A DNA stretch of 64,000 bases from Agromyces fucosus (GCF_004134865.1 NZ_SDPO01000001.1:558001-622000); one strand, 5' to 3'; counted from the first letter of the stretch, positions 17,978 through 26,568 are shown. Program-made: numbers and translations. The notes: generated by a model from the sequence alone, not told the origin.

Positions 17978-18829
17978 GTGAAGATTCTCTCGATCCAGTC
18001 CGCGGTCGCTTACGGCCATGTCGGCAACTCGGCCGCCGTCTTCCCCCTGCAGCGCATCGGCGTCGAGGTGTTGCCGGTCTACACCGTCAACTTCTCGAAC
18101 CACACCGGCTACGGCGCGTGGCGCGGGCCGATGATCAGCCCCGACGACGTGCGCGACGTCATCACGGGCATCGAGGATCGCGGCGTGTTCCCGCAGATCG
18201 ATGTCGTGCTCTCGGGGTACCAGGGCGGCGAGGGCATCGCCGACGTCATCCTCGATGCCGTCTCGCGGGTGAAGGCCGCGAACCCCGACGCCGTCTACGC
18301 CTGCGATCCGGTCATGGGCAATGCGAAGTCCGGATGCTTCGTGGCCCCCGCCATCCCGATCCTGCTGCGCGACCGCGTGGTGCCGGCGGCCGACATCATC
18401 ACGCCGAACCAGTTCGAGCTCGGCTTCCTCACCGAGACCGAGCCCGACACGCTCGAGTCGACGCTCGCCTCGGTCGACCTCGTTCGCGCCACCGGCCCGC
18501 GCACCGTCCTCGTGACGAGCGTCGAGCGCCCCGACCGCGAAGCCGGCACCATCGAGATGCTCGCCGTCGACGACTCGGGCGCCTGGATCGTGCAGACCCC
18601 GCTGCTGCCGATGAAGGCGAACGGTTCGGGCGACGTCACCGCGGCGCTCTTCACGGCGCACTACCGGCGCACGGGCGACGCGGCCGACGCCCTCGCTCGC
18701 GCCGCGTCGAGCGTCTTCGACCTGCTCTCGCTCACGCACAGCTCGGGTGAGCGCGAGCTGCAGCTCGTCGAGGCGCAGGAGTTCTATGCGTTCCCGAGCC
18801 TGCAGTTCACCGTGCGCCAGGTGCGCTGA
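17978..18829 (+). CDS. pdxY: Pyridoxal kinase (PdxY/PdxK family)
   Basis: 283-residue ribokinase-like vitamin B6 kinase that phosphorylates pyridoxal (salvage route to PLP). Diagnostic stretches: SVAYGHVGNSAAVFPLQRIG-like N-terminus, LSGYQGG, CDPVMG, ADIITPNQFELGFLT and the catalytic loop KANGSGDVTAALF. GTG start at 17978. It lies 50 bases after pdxR on the same strand, so salvage and de novo regulator may be co-expressed, giving a compact B6 locus of pdxST, pdxR and pdxY. Confidence 0.94.
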   Translation: MKILSIQSAVAYGHVGNSAAVFPLQRIGVEVLPVYTVNFSNHTGYGAWRGPMISPDDVRDVITGIEDRGVFPQIDVVLSGYQGGEGIADVILDAVSRVKAANPDAVYACDPVMGNAKSGCFVAPAIPILLRDRVVPAADIITPNQFELGFLTETEPDTLESTLASVDLVRATGPRTVLVTSVERPDREAGTIEMLAVDDSGAWIVQTPLLPMKANGSGDVTAALFTAHYRRTGDAADALARAASSVFDLLSLTHSSGERELQLVEAQEFYAFPSLQFTVRQVR

Positions 18830-18875
18830 GCGAACGCCGGTCGAGGAGCGAAGCAGGAGCGTCGAGAGCCCACGC

Positions 18876-19439
18876 TCAGGCGGGCCACGCGTCGGCGATC
18901 TCCTGACGCACTTCGCCGAGCAGGCGCGGCAGCGCCTTCGTGCCGGCGATGATCGGGAAGAAGTTCGAGTCGAGCGCCCAGCGCGGCACGATGTGCTGGT
19001 GCAGGTGCTCGGCGATGCCCGCCCCCGCGATGCGGCCCTGGTTCATGCCGATGTTGAACCCGTCGCACCTCGAGACCTGCTTCACGACCCGCATCGCGAT
19101 CTGCGTGAGCTCGCCGATCTCGGCGACCTCTTCGGGCGTCGCCTCGTCGTAGGTCGCGACGTGGCGGTACGGGCAGACGAGCAGGTGCCCACTGTTGTAG
19201 GGGTAGAGGTTCAGGAGCACGAAGGCGTGTTCGCCACGCGCAACGATGAGCGACTGCTCATCGCTCATCTCGGGTGCACGGCAGAACGGGCACGAGTGCT
19301 CGTCGGGCTGCTGGCCGTGCTGGATGTACACCAGTCGGTGCGGCGTCCACAGGCGCTGGAAGGCGTCGGGTACGCCGGCGAGGTCGGCCGCGGCATCCGT
19401 CGGCACGCCCTCGAACTCGTCGGGCTGGTACGCGCTCAT
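18876..19439 (-). CDS. HIT domain protein (diadenosine polyphosphate phosphorylase-like)
   Basis: 187-residue histidine-triad protein. The active motif [11 protein letters not shown] (HxHxH) lies at about residues 148-158; a zinc-binding-like CPFC at about 50-53 and [17 protein letters not shown] match the actinobacterial HIT family related to Rv2613c-type Ap4A phosphorylases. It probably cleaves dinucleoside polyphosphates. Starts inside the last 4 bases of thrS, so the two are translationally coupled; linkage of a HIT protein with thrS is common in actinobacteria. Confidence 0.9.
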   Translation of the reverse strand: MSAYQPDEFEGVPTDAAADLAGVPDAFQRLWTPHRLVYIQHGQQPDEHSCPFCRAPEMSDEQSLIVARGEHAFVLLNLYPYNSGHLLVCPYRHVATYDEATPEEVAEIGELTQIAMRVVKQVSRCDGFNIGMNQGRIAGAGIAEHLHQHIVPRWALDSNFFPIIAGTKALPRLLGEVRQEIADAWPA

Positions 19440-21415
19440 GAGAACAGGTCGTCGCGAGTGACGACCTGGCGACGCTCCTCGATGACCTGTTTGATGCGCT
19501 CGACCGCCTCGGCGATCGCGACGCCGTTCTCTTGAGTGCCGTCGCGGAAGCGGAAGCTGACCGTCTCACCCGAGCGGTCGTTGTCGCCCGCGATGAGCTG
19601 GATCGGCACCTTCTGGGTGGTGTGCGTGCGGATCTTCTTCTGCATGCGGTCGTCGCTCACGTCGAGCTCGGCGCGTACACCGGCGCCCTTCAGCTGCTCG
19701 ATGATCGCACCCAGATACGGTGCGAAGTCTTCAGCCACGGGGATGCCGACGACCTGCACGGGAGCGAGCCACACCGGGAACGCGCCCGCGTAGTGCTCGA
19801 GCAGGATCGCGAAGAAGCGTTCGATCGAACCGAACAGCGCCCGGTGGATCATGATGGGGCGCTTCTTCTGACCGTCGCTGTCGGTGAACTCGAGGCCGAA
19901 GCGCTCGGGCAGGTTCGGGTCGACCTGCACGGTCGAGAGCTGCCAGGTGCGGCCGATGGCGTCACGGGTCTTGAGGTCGATCTTCGGGCCGTAGAACGCG
20001 GCCTCGCCGGGCATCTCGGTGAGCTTCAGCCCGCTCGAGCGCGCGACGTTGCGGAGCGCGTTCGTCGAGTACTCCCAGAACTCGTCGGAGCCGATCCACT
20101 TCTCCTTCTCGTCGTCGCGCATCGACAGCTCGAGCTCGAAGTCGTCGAGGCCGAAGTCGCGCAGCATCGAGATGACGAACTCGATGACCTTGGTCGCCTC
20201 CTCCTCGAGCTGGTCGGGCGTGACGAAGAGGTGCGAGTCGTCTTGGGTGAAGCCGCGCACACGGGTCAGCCCGTGCAAGGCTCCGGAGAGCTCGTTGCGG
20301 TAGACGGTGCCGTTCTCGGCGAGCCGCATCGGCAGGTCGCGGTAGCTGCGCCCGCGCTCCTTGTAGATGAGGATGTGCATCGGGCAGTTCATGGGCTTCA
20401 GGTAGTAGTCCTGGCCCTGCTTGGTGATGTTGCCCTCGGCGTCGCGCTCCTCGTCCATGACGATCGGCGGGAACATCCCGTCTTTGTAGGTGACGAGGTG
20501 GTTCGAGGTGAGGAAGAGATCCTCCTTCGAGATGTGCGGCGTGTACACGTAGGTGTACCCGCCCTCGATGTGCCGGCGACGGGCGTGCTGCTCCATCTCC
20601 ATGCGGACGACTCCGCCGCGCGGGTGCCAGACCGAGAGCCCCGAACCGATCTCCTCGGGGAAGCTGAAGAGGTCGAGGTCGCGCCCGAGCTTGCGGTGAT
20701 CGCGACGCGCGGCCTCTTCGAGTCGGTGCTGGTAGGCGCGCAGCTCGTCCTTCGTCGGCCACGCGGTGCCGTAGATGCGCTGGAGCTGGGGGTTCTTCTC
20801 GGAACCGCGCCAGTACGCCGCGGCGATGCGGGTGAGCGCCCAGCCGTTGCCGATCATGCGGGTGTTCGGCAGGTGCGGACCGCGGCAGAGGTCCTTCCAG
20901 ACGGTCTCGCCGGTCTTCGGGTCGACGTTGTCGTAGATCGTGAGCTCACCGGCCCCCACCTCGACGTTCTCGTTGTCGCCGCCCGTCGACGCCGAACCCT
21001 TGAGGCCGATCAGCTCGAGCTTGTACGGCTCGTTCGCGAGTTCCGCGCGCGCCTCGTCGTCGGTGACGACGCGGCGCATGAAGCGCTGGCCGGCACGGAT
21101 GATTCGAGACATCTCCTTGTCGAGCGCCTTGAGGTCTTCGGGGTTGAACGGCTCGGCGACGTCGAAGTCGTAGTAGAAGCCGTCGGTGACGGGCGGGCCG
21201 ATGCCGAGCTTCGCCTCGGGGTTGATCGACTGCACGGCCTGCGCGAGCACGTGCGCGGCGGAGTGGCGGAGGATGTTCAGTCCGTCGGGCGAGTCGATCG
21301 TGACGGGTTCGACCACGTCGGAGTCCGTGACCGTCGTGGCGAGGTCCTTGAGCTCGCCGTTGACGCGCATTGCGACAACGGAACGGTCGGTGAAGAGCTC
21401 GAAGCCGTCGGCCAC
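19436..21415 (-). CDS. thrS: Threonine--tRNA ligase
   Basis: 659-residue class II ThrRS that charges tRNA-Thr. N-terminal TGS domain, editing domain with [11 protein letters not shown], catalytic core with [13 protein letters not shown] (zinc ligand Cys), motif 2 [25 protein letters not shown], and the anticodon-binding domain near [13 protein letters not shown] are all intact. GTG start at 21415 is fixed by AAGGAG about 9 bases upstream. No T-box leader is visible. First gene of a thrS-HIT operon. Confidence 0.97.
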   Translation of the reverse strand: MADGFELFTDRSVVAMRVNGELKDLATTVTDSDVVEPVTIDSPDGLNILRHSAAHVLAQAVQSINPEAKLGIGPPVTDGFYYDFDVAEPFNPEDLKALDKEMSRIIRAGQRFMRRVVTDDEARAELANEPYKLELIGLKGSASTGGDNENVEVGAGELTIYDNVDPKTGETVWKDLCRGPHLPNTRMIGNGWALTRIAAAYWRGSEKNPQLQRIYGTAWPTKDELRAYQHRLEEAARRDHRKLGRDLDLFSFPEEIGSGLSVWHPRGGVVRMEMEQHARRRHIEGGYTYVYTPHISKEDLFLTSNHLVTYKDGMFPPIVMDEERDAEGNITKQGQDYYLKPMNCPMHILIYKERGRSYRDLPMRLAENGTVYRNELSGALHGLTRVRGFTQDDSHLFVTPDQLEEEATKVIEFVISMLRDFGLDDFELELSMRDDEKEKWIGSDEFWEYSTNALRNVARSSGLKLTEMPGEAAFYGPKIDLKTRDAIGRTWQLSTVQVDPNLPERFGLEFTDSDGQKKRPIMIHRALFGSIERFFAILLEHYAGAFPVWLAPVQVVGIPVAEDFAPYLGAIIEQLKGAGVRAELDVSDDRMQKKIRTHTTQKVPIQLIAGDNDRSGETVSFRFRDGTQENGVAIAEAVERIKQVIEERRQVVTRDDLFS

Positions 21416-21439
21416 CTGGATCCACTCCTTGAAATCGGT

Positions 21440-21461
21440 CTACAGAACCCTTCAACTGTAG
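21440..21461. promoter_or_regulatory. Inverted repeat in the thrS leader
   Basis: CTACAG (21440-21445) and CTGTAG (21456-21461) are perfect inverted 6-mers separated by 10 bases, about 35 bases upstream of the thrS start. It may be an operator or overlap the promoter; no regulator is known to me. Confidence 0.3.
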
Positions 21462-21539
21462 TCGCCGCAGGGGTGGCCGCCCGGCACCTCGGTGCTGCCC
21501 CTGACCCGGTGCGCGCATCACGGTTTTAGAGTTTCCCTC

Positions 21540-22133
21540 ATGTATGACACATCGAAAGAACTGGGCTCCCGCAGCGAGTTCGACGAGCGCGTCGTCGAAT
21601 TCGCCGACTTCGAGCCGGATGTCCGCCTCGAGGAATGGGCCGAGAAGTACCGGATCGGCGAGCTCGTGCTCGGCCCGATCTTCTGGGCGCCGATCGACTT
21701 CCTCTCCCCCGTGCACACCATCGGCAAGGGACGCACGAACCTCACCCTCATCCGCCCGACCATCATGCAGACCGATGCCGTGACGCCCTACGCCGGCTTC
21801 GACCGCCGCGAATCGCCGACCCGCAACCCCGCAGTCTCCATCCACTTCGAACCGGCCGCCTACGGCATCACGGGGGTGGGCACCTATGTCTGCACCTTCT
21901 CGGTGGAGTCCGGCGCCCCCGTGACGCTGAACGCGAGCGGCTACGCGGCATCCGGAACCGTCGTCGGCGCCGGGCCCAGGAGCGTGAACGGCAAGCAGAC
22001 CGTGAGCCTCACCCTGAAGAACCTGCCCGCATACGGAGGCTGGGCCGCCATCGAGCAGACCGCAGGTGCGTCGTGGGCGTGGTACACGACGCGCATCAGC
22101 TATCCCCCGCTCGTGTTCGAGCAGGTCGGGTGA
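21540..22133 (+). CDS. Hypothetical protein
   Basis: 197-residue protein I do not recognise. The first half is charged (SEFDERVVEFADFEPDVRLEEWAEKYRIGELVLG); the second half alternates hydrophobic and polar residues (YVCTFSVESGAPVTLNASG, QTVSLTLKNLPA), suggesting beta-strands. There is no signal peptide or membrane segment. Codon use matches the neighbours, so it is probably a real gene. Start ATG 21540 is likely, with a poor ribosome site. Divergent from thrS and ending just before the tRNA cluster terminator. Confidence 0.6.
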   Translation: MYDTSKELGSRSEFDERVVEFADFEPDVRLEEWAEKYRIGELVLGPIFWAPIDFLSPVHTIGKGRTNLTLIRPTIMQTDAVTPYAGFDRRESPTRNPAVSIHFEPAAYGITGVGTYVCTFSVESGAPVTLNASGYAASGTVVGAGPRSVNGKQTVSLTLKNLPAYGGWAAIEQTAGASWAWYTTRISYPPLVFEQVG

Positions 22134-22170
22134 TCGAACCGGTCGGCGAGGCGAACGGTCGGAAACGACG

Positions 22171-22195
22171 AAAGCCCCGGCGATGCCGGGGCTTT
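22171..22195 (-). terminator. Bidirectional terminator of the tRNA cluster
   Basis: AAAGCCCCGGC (22171-22181) and GCCGGGGCTTT (22185-22195) make an 11-bp perfect stem with a 3-base loop. It lies 4 bases after the CCA of tRNA-Val on the reverse strand and also follows the forward hypothetical gene, so it can stop transcription from both sides. Confidence 0.8.
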
Positions 22196-22199
22196 CTCA

Positions 22200-22274
22200 T
22201 GGTGGGCGATACTGGGATCGAACCAGTGACCTCTTCCGTGTCAGGGAAGCGCGCTACCGCTGCGCCAATCGCCC
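22200..22274 (-). tRNA. tRNA-Val (anticodon GAC)
   Basis: Cloverleaf of 75 bases including encoded CCA: 7-bp acceptor GGGCGAT/ATCGCCC, D arm GCGC/GCGC, anticodon loop CTGACAC, and T loop TTCGATC. Last gene of a reverse-strand tRNA cluster with tRNA-Cys and tRNA-Gly. Nearly identical in its 5' half to the divergent tRNA-Val(CAC) at 22752. Confidence 0.96.
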
Positions 22275-22299
22275 AAGTCGAGAATGGAAGTTCTCAGCT

Positions 22300-22373
22300 T
22301 GGAGGTGGATACGGGATTCGAACCCGTGTATACGGCTTTGCAGGCCGCTGCCTCGCCTCTCGGCCAATCCACC
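22300..22373 (-). tRNA. tRNA-Cys (anticodon GCA)
   Basis: 74 bases with encoded CCA: acceptor GGTGGAT/ATCCACC, anticodon loop CTGCAAA, T loop TTCGAAT. Lies between tRNA-Gly and tRNA-Val in the reverse-strand cluster. Confidence 0.95.
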
Positions 22374-22399
22374 GTGTCTGGGTTCACCACCAAAAGAAC

Positions 22400-22424
22400 A
22401 GGAATGGGGCTTTCGCCCCATCCT
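22400..22424 (-). terminator. Hairpin with T-rich tail downstream of tRNA-Gly
   Basis: On the reverse strand AGGATGGGGC, a GAAA loop and GCCCCATTCCT form a stem with one bulged base, followed by GTTCTTTT. It lies just after tRNA-Gly and may separate it from tRNA-Cys by partial termination or serve as a processing site. Confidence 0.6.
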
Positions 22425-22430
22425 GATCAG

Positions 22431-22502
22431 AGCGGATGACGAGATTCGAACTCGCGACCCTCACCTTGGCAAGGTGATGCGCTACCACTGCGCCACATCC
22501 GC
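22431..22502 (-). tRNA. tRNA-Gly (anticodon GCC)
   Basis: 72 bases without encoded CCA: acceptor GCGGATG/CATCCGC, anticodon loop TTGCCAA, T loop TTCGAAT. First gene of the reverse-strand tRNA cluster. Confidence 0.95.
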
Positions 22503-22529
22503 GTTGCTCGCATTTCTGCGTGCAGGAAG

Positions 22530-22559
22530 ACTCTAACTGATTCCCTGAACGATTCACAA
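22530..22559 (-). promoter_or_regulatory. Candidate promoter of the tRNA-Gly/Cys/Val cluster
   Basis: On the reverse strand TTGTGA (22559-22554) and TAGAGT (22535-22530) are 18 bases apart, ending about 28 bases before the tRNA-Gly 5' end. Confidence 0.4.
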
Positions 22560-22706
22560 ACTGACGGGGTCGAGCGGCGGATTCGCGCTGGTCACACGAC
22601 GAATCCGACCCCGCATCCCGGGCGTGTCGAGGGGGTTCGGCACCTGTTCAGGCGTGCTCCGAAGATGCACCGTCCGCTCGATGTGCATTCACCCCGTACG
22701 GTCGGC

Positions 22707-22744
22707 TAGTATCGAGTCCGCGGTCATTCGCGTGACTCGCGAAT
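22707..22744 (+). promoter_or_regulatory. Candidate -10 element and leader hairpin of tRNA-Val(CAC)
   Basis: TAGTAT at 22707-22712 is a good -10 element. It is followed by ATTCGCG (22726-22732) and CGCGAAT (22738-22744), a perfect 7-bp inverted repeat with a TGACT loop directly before the tRNA, possibly a processing structure. Confidence 0.4.
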
Positions 22745-22751
22745 CCCACAT

Positions 22752-22824
22752 GGGCGATTGGCGCAGCTGGTAGCGCGCTTCCTTCACACGGAAGAGGTCG
22801 TCGGTTCGAGCCCGGCATCGCCCA
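22752..22824 (+). tRNA. tRNA-Val (anticodon CAC)
   Basis: 73 bases without encoded CCA: acceptor GGGCGAT/ATCGCCC, anticodon loop TTCACAC, T loop TTCGAGC. Divergent from the other tRNA genes. The CAC anticodon reads GUG. Confidence 0.96.
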
Positions 22825-22826
22825 CG

Positions 22827-22860
22827 AAAGCCCCCTCTCCACAGGGGGCTTTCTTCATTT
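22827..22860 (+). terminator. Rho-independent terminator of tRNA-Val(CAC)
   Basis: AAAGCCCCCT (22827-22836) pairs with AGGGGGCTTT (22843-22852); the stem is followed by CTTCATTT. Placed 3 bases after the tRNA. Confidence 0.85.
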
Positions 22861-22984
22861 CCAGGGCGTGCACCGGCTCCGGGCCTCTCCCGGCCCACCG
22901 ACCGCTGCCCGCCGCCACCCGTTGTGGCCGCTCCCGCCGCCGACTACCGTGTGCCCTGTCCACGCGTCGAAGCGAGGGGGAACC

Positions 22985-23338
22985 ATGTCCGGCGAGGTCT
23001 CATTCATCGAGTTCGGGGCTGCGGATGCCATGACGGCCCGCACCTTCTACGGCAAGCTCTTCGGCTGGACGTTCGAGTCGGGGCCAGGCGGCGACGGTTA
23101 CGCGGTGACCGGGGCCGGCGTGCCCGCGGGCGTCCACGGCAGCGACCCGGGCGCCGCGCCGTACGTCTTCTTCAGGGTCGACGACCTCGATGCCGCCGCG
23201 GCGGCAGTCGAACGTCTCGGCGGCACGGTCGAGGCCCTCCCAGGCGACGATGCGTCGACGGCGCTGTTCGGCGAGTTCCGCCTGTGCCGTGACGACCAGG
23301 GATCGCCGTTCGGGCTGCATCGACCGCCACGAGCCTGA
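22985..23338 (+). CDS. VOC family (glyoxalase/bleomycin-resistance-like) protein
   Basis: 117-residue single VOC domain: MSGEVSFIEFGAADAMTARTFYGKLFGW opens the family pattern, and YVFFRVDDLDAAAAAVERLGG and DDQGSPFGLHRP match its second half. VOC proteins are metal-dependent enzymes or binding proteins with varied substrates, and the substrate here cannot be inferred. Start ATG 22985 follows CGAGGGGGAACC. Stands alone between the tRNA terminator and the convergent PemK-like gene. Confidence 0.85.
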   Translation: MSGEVSFIEFGAADAMTARTFYGKLFGWTFESGPGGDGYAVTGAGVPAGVHGSDPGAAPYVFFRVDDLDAAAAAVERLGGTVEALPGDDASTALFGEFRLCRDDQGSPFGLHRPPRA

Positions 23339-23377
23339 TCGGCCCACGCAGCATCCGACGTCCACGACACGGAGGCG

Positions 23378-23974
23378 TCAGCGCCAGCCGTACCGCGCAT
23401 CGAGCTCGGCAGCCACGCGGCCGTAGCGCTCGGCGTCGAGCGAGGCCGCCTCACGACGCATGCCACCGGCGCGCACGCGGAAGACCCGGTCGATGCGCGC
23501 CCAGCTCGGGCGCCCCTCGCCGTCCCATGCGCCGGTGCCGAGGGACACGAAGTCGCGATCGCCGTCGTGCGCCTTGCTGGTCAGTTGCACCGCCAGGTAA
23601 TCGCCTGCGCCGGATGCCGCGACGACGACGACCGGCCGGTCCTTGCCGCGCCCGTCGTTCTCCTCGTACGGCACCCACGTCCACACGACCTCGCCCGGAT
23701 CGGGCTCGCCATCACGCGACGGCGCATAGCTCAGCTGCACGCCGCGGAGACGCCGCGGGTCGATCTCGATCGTGGCGGAGTCCCCCGCCTGCCCCGGAGA
23801 CGGCGAGTCGGTCGATGACGACCGCTCAGGGGCATCCGCTGTTCGCATCGTGCCGGCCGTCTGCGGGCGTGACGGCGCCTGCGCCTGGCCGACCGACGAT
23901 CGAGACGACCCGCTGCCGAAGAGCGCCCCGACGACGCGGACGAGGGCGGTGAGGAAGCGGCTGGTGTCTGACAC
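23378..23974 (-). CDS. PemK/MazF-like toxin-domain protein with N-terminal extension
   Basis: 198 residues. About residues 88-198 resemble the PemK/MazF endoribonuclease fold (VVWTWVPYEENDGRGKDRPVVVVAASG, LAVQLTSKAHD, SWARIDRVFRV). The first 70 or so residues are a hydrophobic start (FLTALVRVVGALFG) and a Ser/Gln/Ala-rich linker, not seen in classical MazF. No antitoxin gene is adjacent: amtB lies upstream and the VOC gene is convergent. It may be a housekeeping PemK-like protein rather than a true toxin; activity is unproven. Confidence 0.8.
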   Translation of the reverse strand: MSDTSRFLTALVRVVGALFGSGSSRSSVGQAQAPSRPQTAGTMRTADAPERSSSTDSPSPGQAGDSATIEIDPRRLRGVQLSYAPSRDGEPDPGEVVWTWVPYEENDGRGKDRPVVVVAASGAGDYLAVQLTSKAHDGDRDFVSLGTGAWDGEGRPSWARIDRVFRVRAGGMRREAASLDAERYGRVAAELDARYGWR

Positions 23975-24017
23975 ACCGGCACACTACCCCACCGCCCTCG
24001 CGGTGATTCCGTCAGGT

Positions 24018-25280
24018 TCAGACGGTCTCGAGCTTGTACGCGTCCTCGCCGTGGACGACGGTGTCGACGCCTGCGATCTCGTCTTCGTTCGTCACTCGGA
24101 AGCCGATGGTCTTCTGGATGATGAAGCCGATGACGTACGCCAGCACGAACGAGTAGATGAGAACAGTGAACGCCGCGATCGCCTGCACCATGAGCTGGGT
24201 GCCGTCGCCGCCGGTGAACAGGCCCTTGTCGGTCGCGAAGAAGCCGAGGTACAGCGTGCCGATGAGGCCGCCGACGAGGTGGATGCCCACGACGTCGAGC
24301 GAGTCGTCGAAGCCGAACTTGAACTTCAGGTCGATCGCGAGGGCGCAGACCGCACCTGCGATGAGACCGAGCACGATCGCCCATCCAGGCGTGAGCGACG
24401 CGCATGCCGGGGTGATCGCGACGAGACCTGCGACGGCACCGGATGCCGCGCCGACCGACGTGGGCTTGCCGTCCTTGATCTTCTCGACGAGGAGCCAGGC
24501 GAGCAATGCCGCGGCCGGTGCGGCCAGCGTGTTGATCCAGGCGAGGGCGGCGGTGCCGTCAGCGGCGAGCTCGGAGCCCGCGTTGAAGCCGAACCAGCCG
24601 AACCACAGGAGACCGGCGCCGAGGAGCACGAAGGGCGGGTTGTGGGGAACGTGGGCGCCCTTCGAGAAGCCGACGCGCTTGCCGAGCACGAGCGCCAGGG
24701 CGAGGGCTGCGGCACCGGCGTTGATGTGCACCGCGGTGCCGCCGGCGAAGTCGATGACGCCCGTGCCGAACGCCTCCTGCATGCCGAACGTGGTCCAGCC
24801 GCCGTAGGCGAACGATCCGTCGTCGGCGAGGCCGAAGTTGAACACCCAGCTCGCGACCGGGAAGTAGACGATCGTGGCCCAGACCGCGGCGAAGATCATC
24901 CAGGCGCCGAACTTCGCGCGGTCGGCGATGGCACCCGAGATGAGCGCGACCGTGATGATCGCGAACGTCGCCTGGAAGGCCACGAAGGCGAGCGGCGGGT
25001 AGGCGGCGCCCTCCGGCGTCTCGAGCAGGCTCGTCAGGCCGATGGCCGACCAGTCGATGGACCACGGGGCGACGAGTCCCTCGGAACCGGGGAAGGCGAT
25101 CGCGTAGCCGTACAGCACCCAGAGGACGCCGATGAGGCCGATCGCACCGAAGCTCATCATCATCATGCTGATGACGCTCTTCGCCTTGACGAGTCCGCCG
25201 TAGAAGAATGCGAGTCCGGGGGTCATGAGCAGCACCAGGGCCGCCATGATCAACAGGAACGCGGTGTTGCCTTGATCCAT
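24018..25280 (-). CDS. amtB: Ammonium transporter AmtB
   Basis: 420-residue Amt-family channel with about 11 membrane helices. Conserved pore residues are visible: the twin histidines in FAGGTAVHINAGAAAL and DVVGIHLVGGLIGTLYLG, and NPPFVLLGAGLLWFGWFGFNAGS. It takes up ammonium when nitrogen is scarce. The usual glnK partner is not downstream; a PemK-like gene follows instead. The upstream region holds a GlnR-type binding array, so nitrogen control is likely. ATG start at 25280 with GAGAGAGG-like sequence upstream. Confidence 0.96.
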   Translation of the reverse strand: MDQGNTAFLLIMAALVLLMTPGLAFFYGGLVKAKSVISMMMMSFGAIGLIGVLWVLYGYAIAFPGSEGLVAPWSIDWSAIGLTSLLETPEGAAYPPLAFVAFQATFAIITVALISGAIADRAKFGAWMIFAAVWATIVYFPVASWVFNFGLADDGSFAYGGWTTFGMQEAFGTGVIDFAGGTAVHINAGAAALALALVLGKRVGFSKGAHVPHNPPFVLLGAGLLWFGWFGFNAGSELAADGTAALAWINTLAAPAAALLAWLLVEKIKDGKPTSVGAASGAVAGLVAITPACASLTPGWAIVLGLIAGAVCALAIDLKFKFGFDDSLDVVGIHLVGGLIGTLYLGFFATDKGLFTGGDGTQLMVQAIAAFTVLIYSFVLAYVIGFIIQKTIGFRVTNEDEIAGVDTVVHGEDAYKLETV

Positions 25281-25341
25281 CTCGAACCTCTCTCAGGAAT
25301 ACAGGCGGGGGAACCTGTGTCGCCAAGTTTCACGAGAGGAC

Positions 25342-25379
25342 GTTTCGAGCGGGACCGTCTACTGTTTCGCGTCTGTTAC
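25342..25379 (-). promoter_or_regulatory. GlnR-type binding array upstream of amtB
   Basis: On the reverse strand from 25379 to 25342 the bases read GTAAC, 6 bases, GAAAC, 6 bases, CGGTC, 6 bases, GAAAC. The known actinobacterial GlnR site is gTnAC-n6-GAAAC repeated with a 22-bp period. Three of four half-sites match and all spacings are exact. It lies about 62-100 bases upstream of amtB, a classic GlnR target. Confidence 0.65.
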
Positions 25380-25463
25380 GTGCGGTGCCCGCAGGTAAAC
25401 AGCACGTTTCGCGACGCCGCTCAAGGCATGTGAATCAAGCACGAGCGGGAACACGAGCCGGAT

Positions 25464-26519
25464 TCAGTCGTGCGGGGGCAGCTCGCCGGTGGTGAGTGCG
25501 ATCATGCGCGACATCGCCCGGAGGTACTTCTTGCGGTAGCCGCCCGCCATCATGTCGGCGGCGAAGACCTCGTCGAGCGGCAGTCCGCTCGCGATGATCG
25601 GCACCTCGGCGTCGTAGACGCGGTCGATGAAGGCGACGAGGCGCAGCGCCGCGTTCTGGTCGGTGAGCTCGTGCACCCCCTCGAGGGCGATGAACTCGAG
25701 CCCGGTGACGAGCTTGACGTACTTGGAGGGGTGCACGGTGGCGAGGTGGGCGATGAGGTCGTCGAACCCGTCGAGCGAGACGCGGTGCCCCCGCTCGGCG
25801 AGTGCTGCGGCCGTGCGTGCCACGTCGGCGTCGCCCGAGAGCGACTCGGCGTGGCCCTCGGTGTCGCGGCGACGGTAGTCGAGGCCGTCGATGCGCAGCG
25901 TCTCGAAGTTCGATGAGAGGGCGTGGATCTCGCGGAGGAAGTCGGAGGCGGCGAATCGTCCCTCGCCGAGCGCGTTCGGCGGCGTGTTCGACGTCGCGGC
26001 GACGCGCGTGCCGCCGGCCATGAGCTCGCCGAGGAATCGCGTCATGAGCATCGTGTCGCCCGGGTCGTCGAGCTCGAATTCGTCGATGCAGACGAGTTTC
26101 GCGCCCCTCAGCAGTTCGACCGCCGGCTGGTAGCCCAGCGCGCCGACGAGCGCCGTGTACTCGATGAAGGTGCCGAAGTACTTCGGGCCGTGCGCCACGT
26201 GCCAGAGCGCCGCGAGCAGGTGCGTCTTGCCGACGCCGAACCCGCCGTCGAGGTAGACACCCGGCAGCTCGATGCGCGCAGGGCGCTTGCGCGAGAAGAA
26301 CCCGCCCGGTCGCTGCGCTGCGCGCCACGCACCGGCGAACTCCTTCAGCCGATCGAGCGCGGCCTGCTGCGACGGGAAATCGGGGTCGGGCCGGTACGAC
26401 TCGAACGACGCGTGCTCGAACTGCGGCGGCGGTGAGAGTTCGGCGGCGATCTCGGCGCCCGAGATCGACGGGTTCCTCTCGACGAGACGGATGAGTGACT
26501 GGCTCGATGCCGTGGTCAT
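25464..26519 (-). CDS. zapE: Cell division protein ZapE (AFG1-like ATPase)
   Basis: 351-residue AFG1/ZapE ATPase. Walker A (GGFGVGKTH) at about 92-100, then the CIDEFELDDPGDTMLM Walker B region, TSNTPP sensor and a C-terminal stretch with KYVKLVTGLEFIALEGVHELTDQNAALR. ZapE is linked to Z-ring function under stress in E. coli; the actinobacterial role is inferred. Start ATG 26519 (MTTASSQ) is preferred, with GGGAG about 12 bases upstream; an earlier in-frame start at 26543 exists. Divergent from the sulfurtransferase gene. Confidence 0.88.
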   Translation of the reverse strand: MTTASSQSLIRLVERNPSISGAEIAAELSPPPQFEHASFESYRPDPDFPSQQAALDRLKEFAGAWRAAQRPGGFFSRKRPARIELPGVYLDGGFGVGKTHLLAALWHVAHGPKYFGTFIEYTALVGALGYQPAVELLRGAKLVCIDEFELDDPGDTMLMTRFLGELMAGGTRVAATSNTPPNALGEGRFAASDFLREIHALSSNFETLRIDGLDYRRRDTEGHAESLSGDADVARTAAALAERGHRVSLDGFDDLIAHLATVHPSKYVKLVTGLEFIALEGVHELTDQNAALRLVAFIDRVYDAEVPIIASGLPLDEVFAADMMAGGYRKKYLRAMSRMIALTTGELPPHD

Positions 26520-26568
26520 ACTGGAGGAGCTCCCGGTGTGCATCTATTGCATCGGATGACAGGGCCTG

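Noticed and set aside
21416-21539. T-box riboswitch before thrS
   Set aside because: No T-box sequence or antiterminator hairpin is visible in the short upstream region.
25395-25410. GTAAA-n6-GTTTC as an additional GlnR box
   Set aside because: The half-sites do not fit the directional gTnAC-n6-GAAAC pattern.
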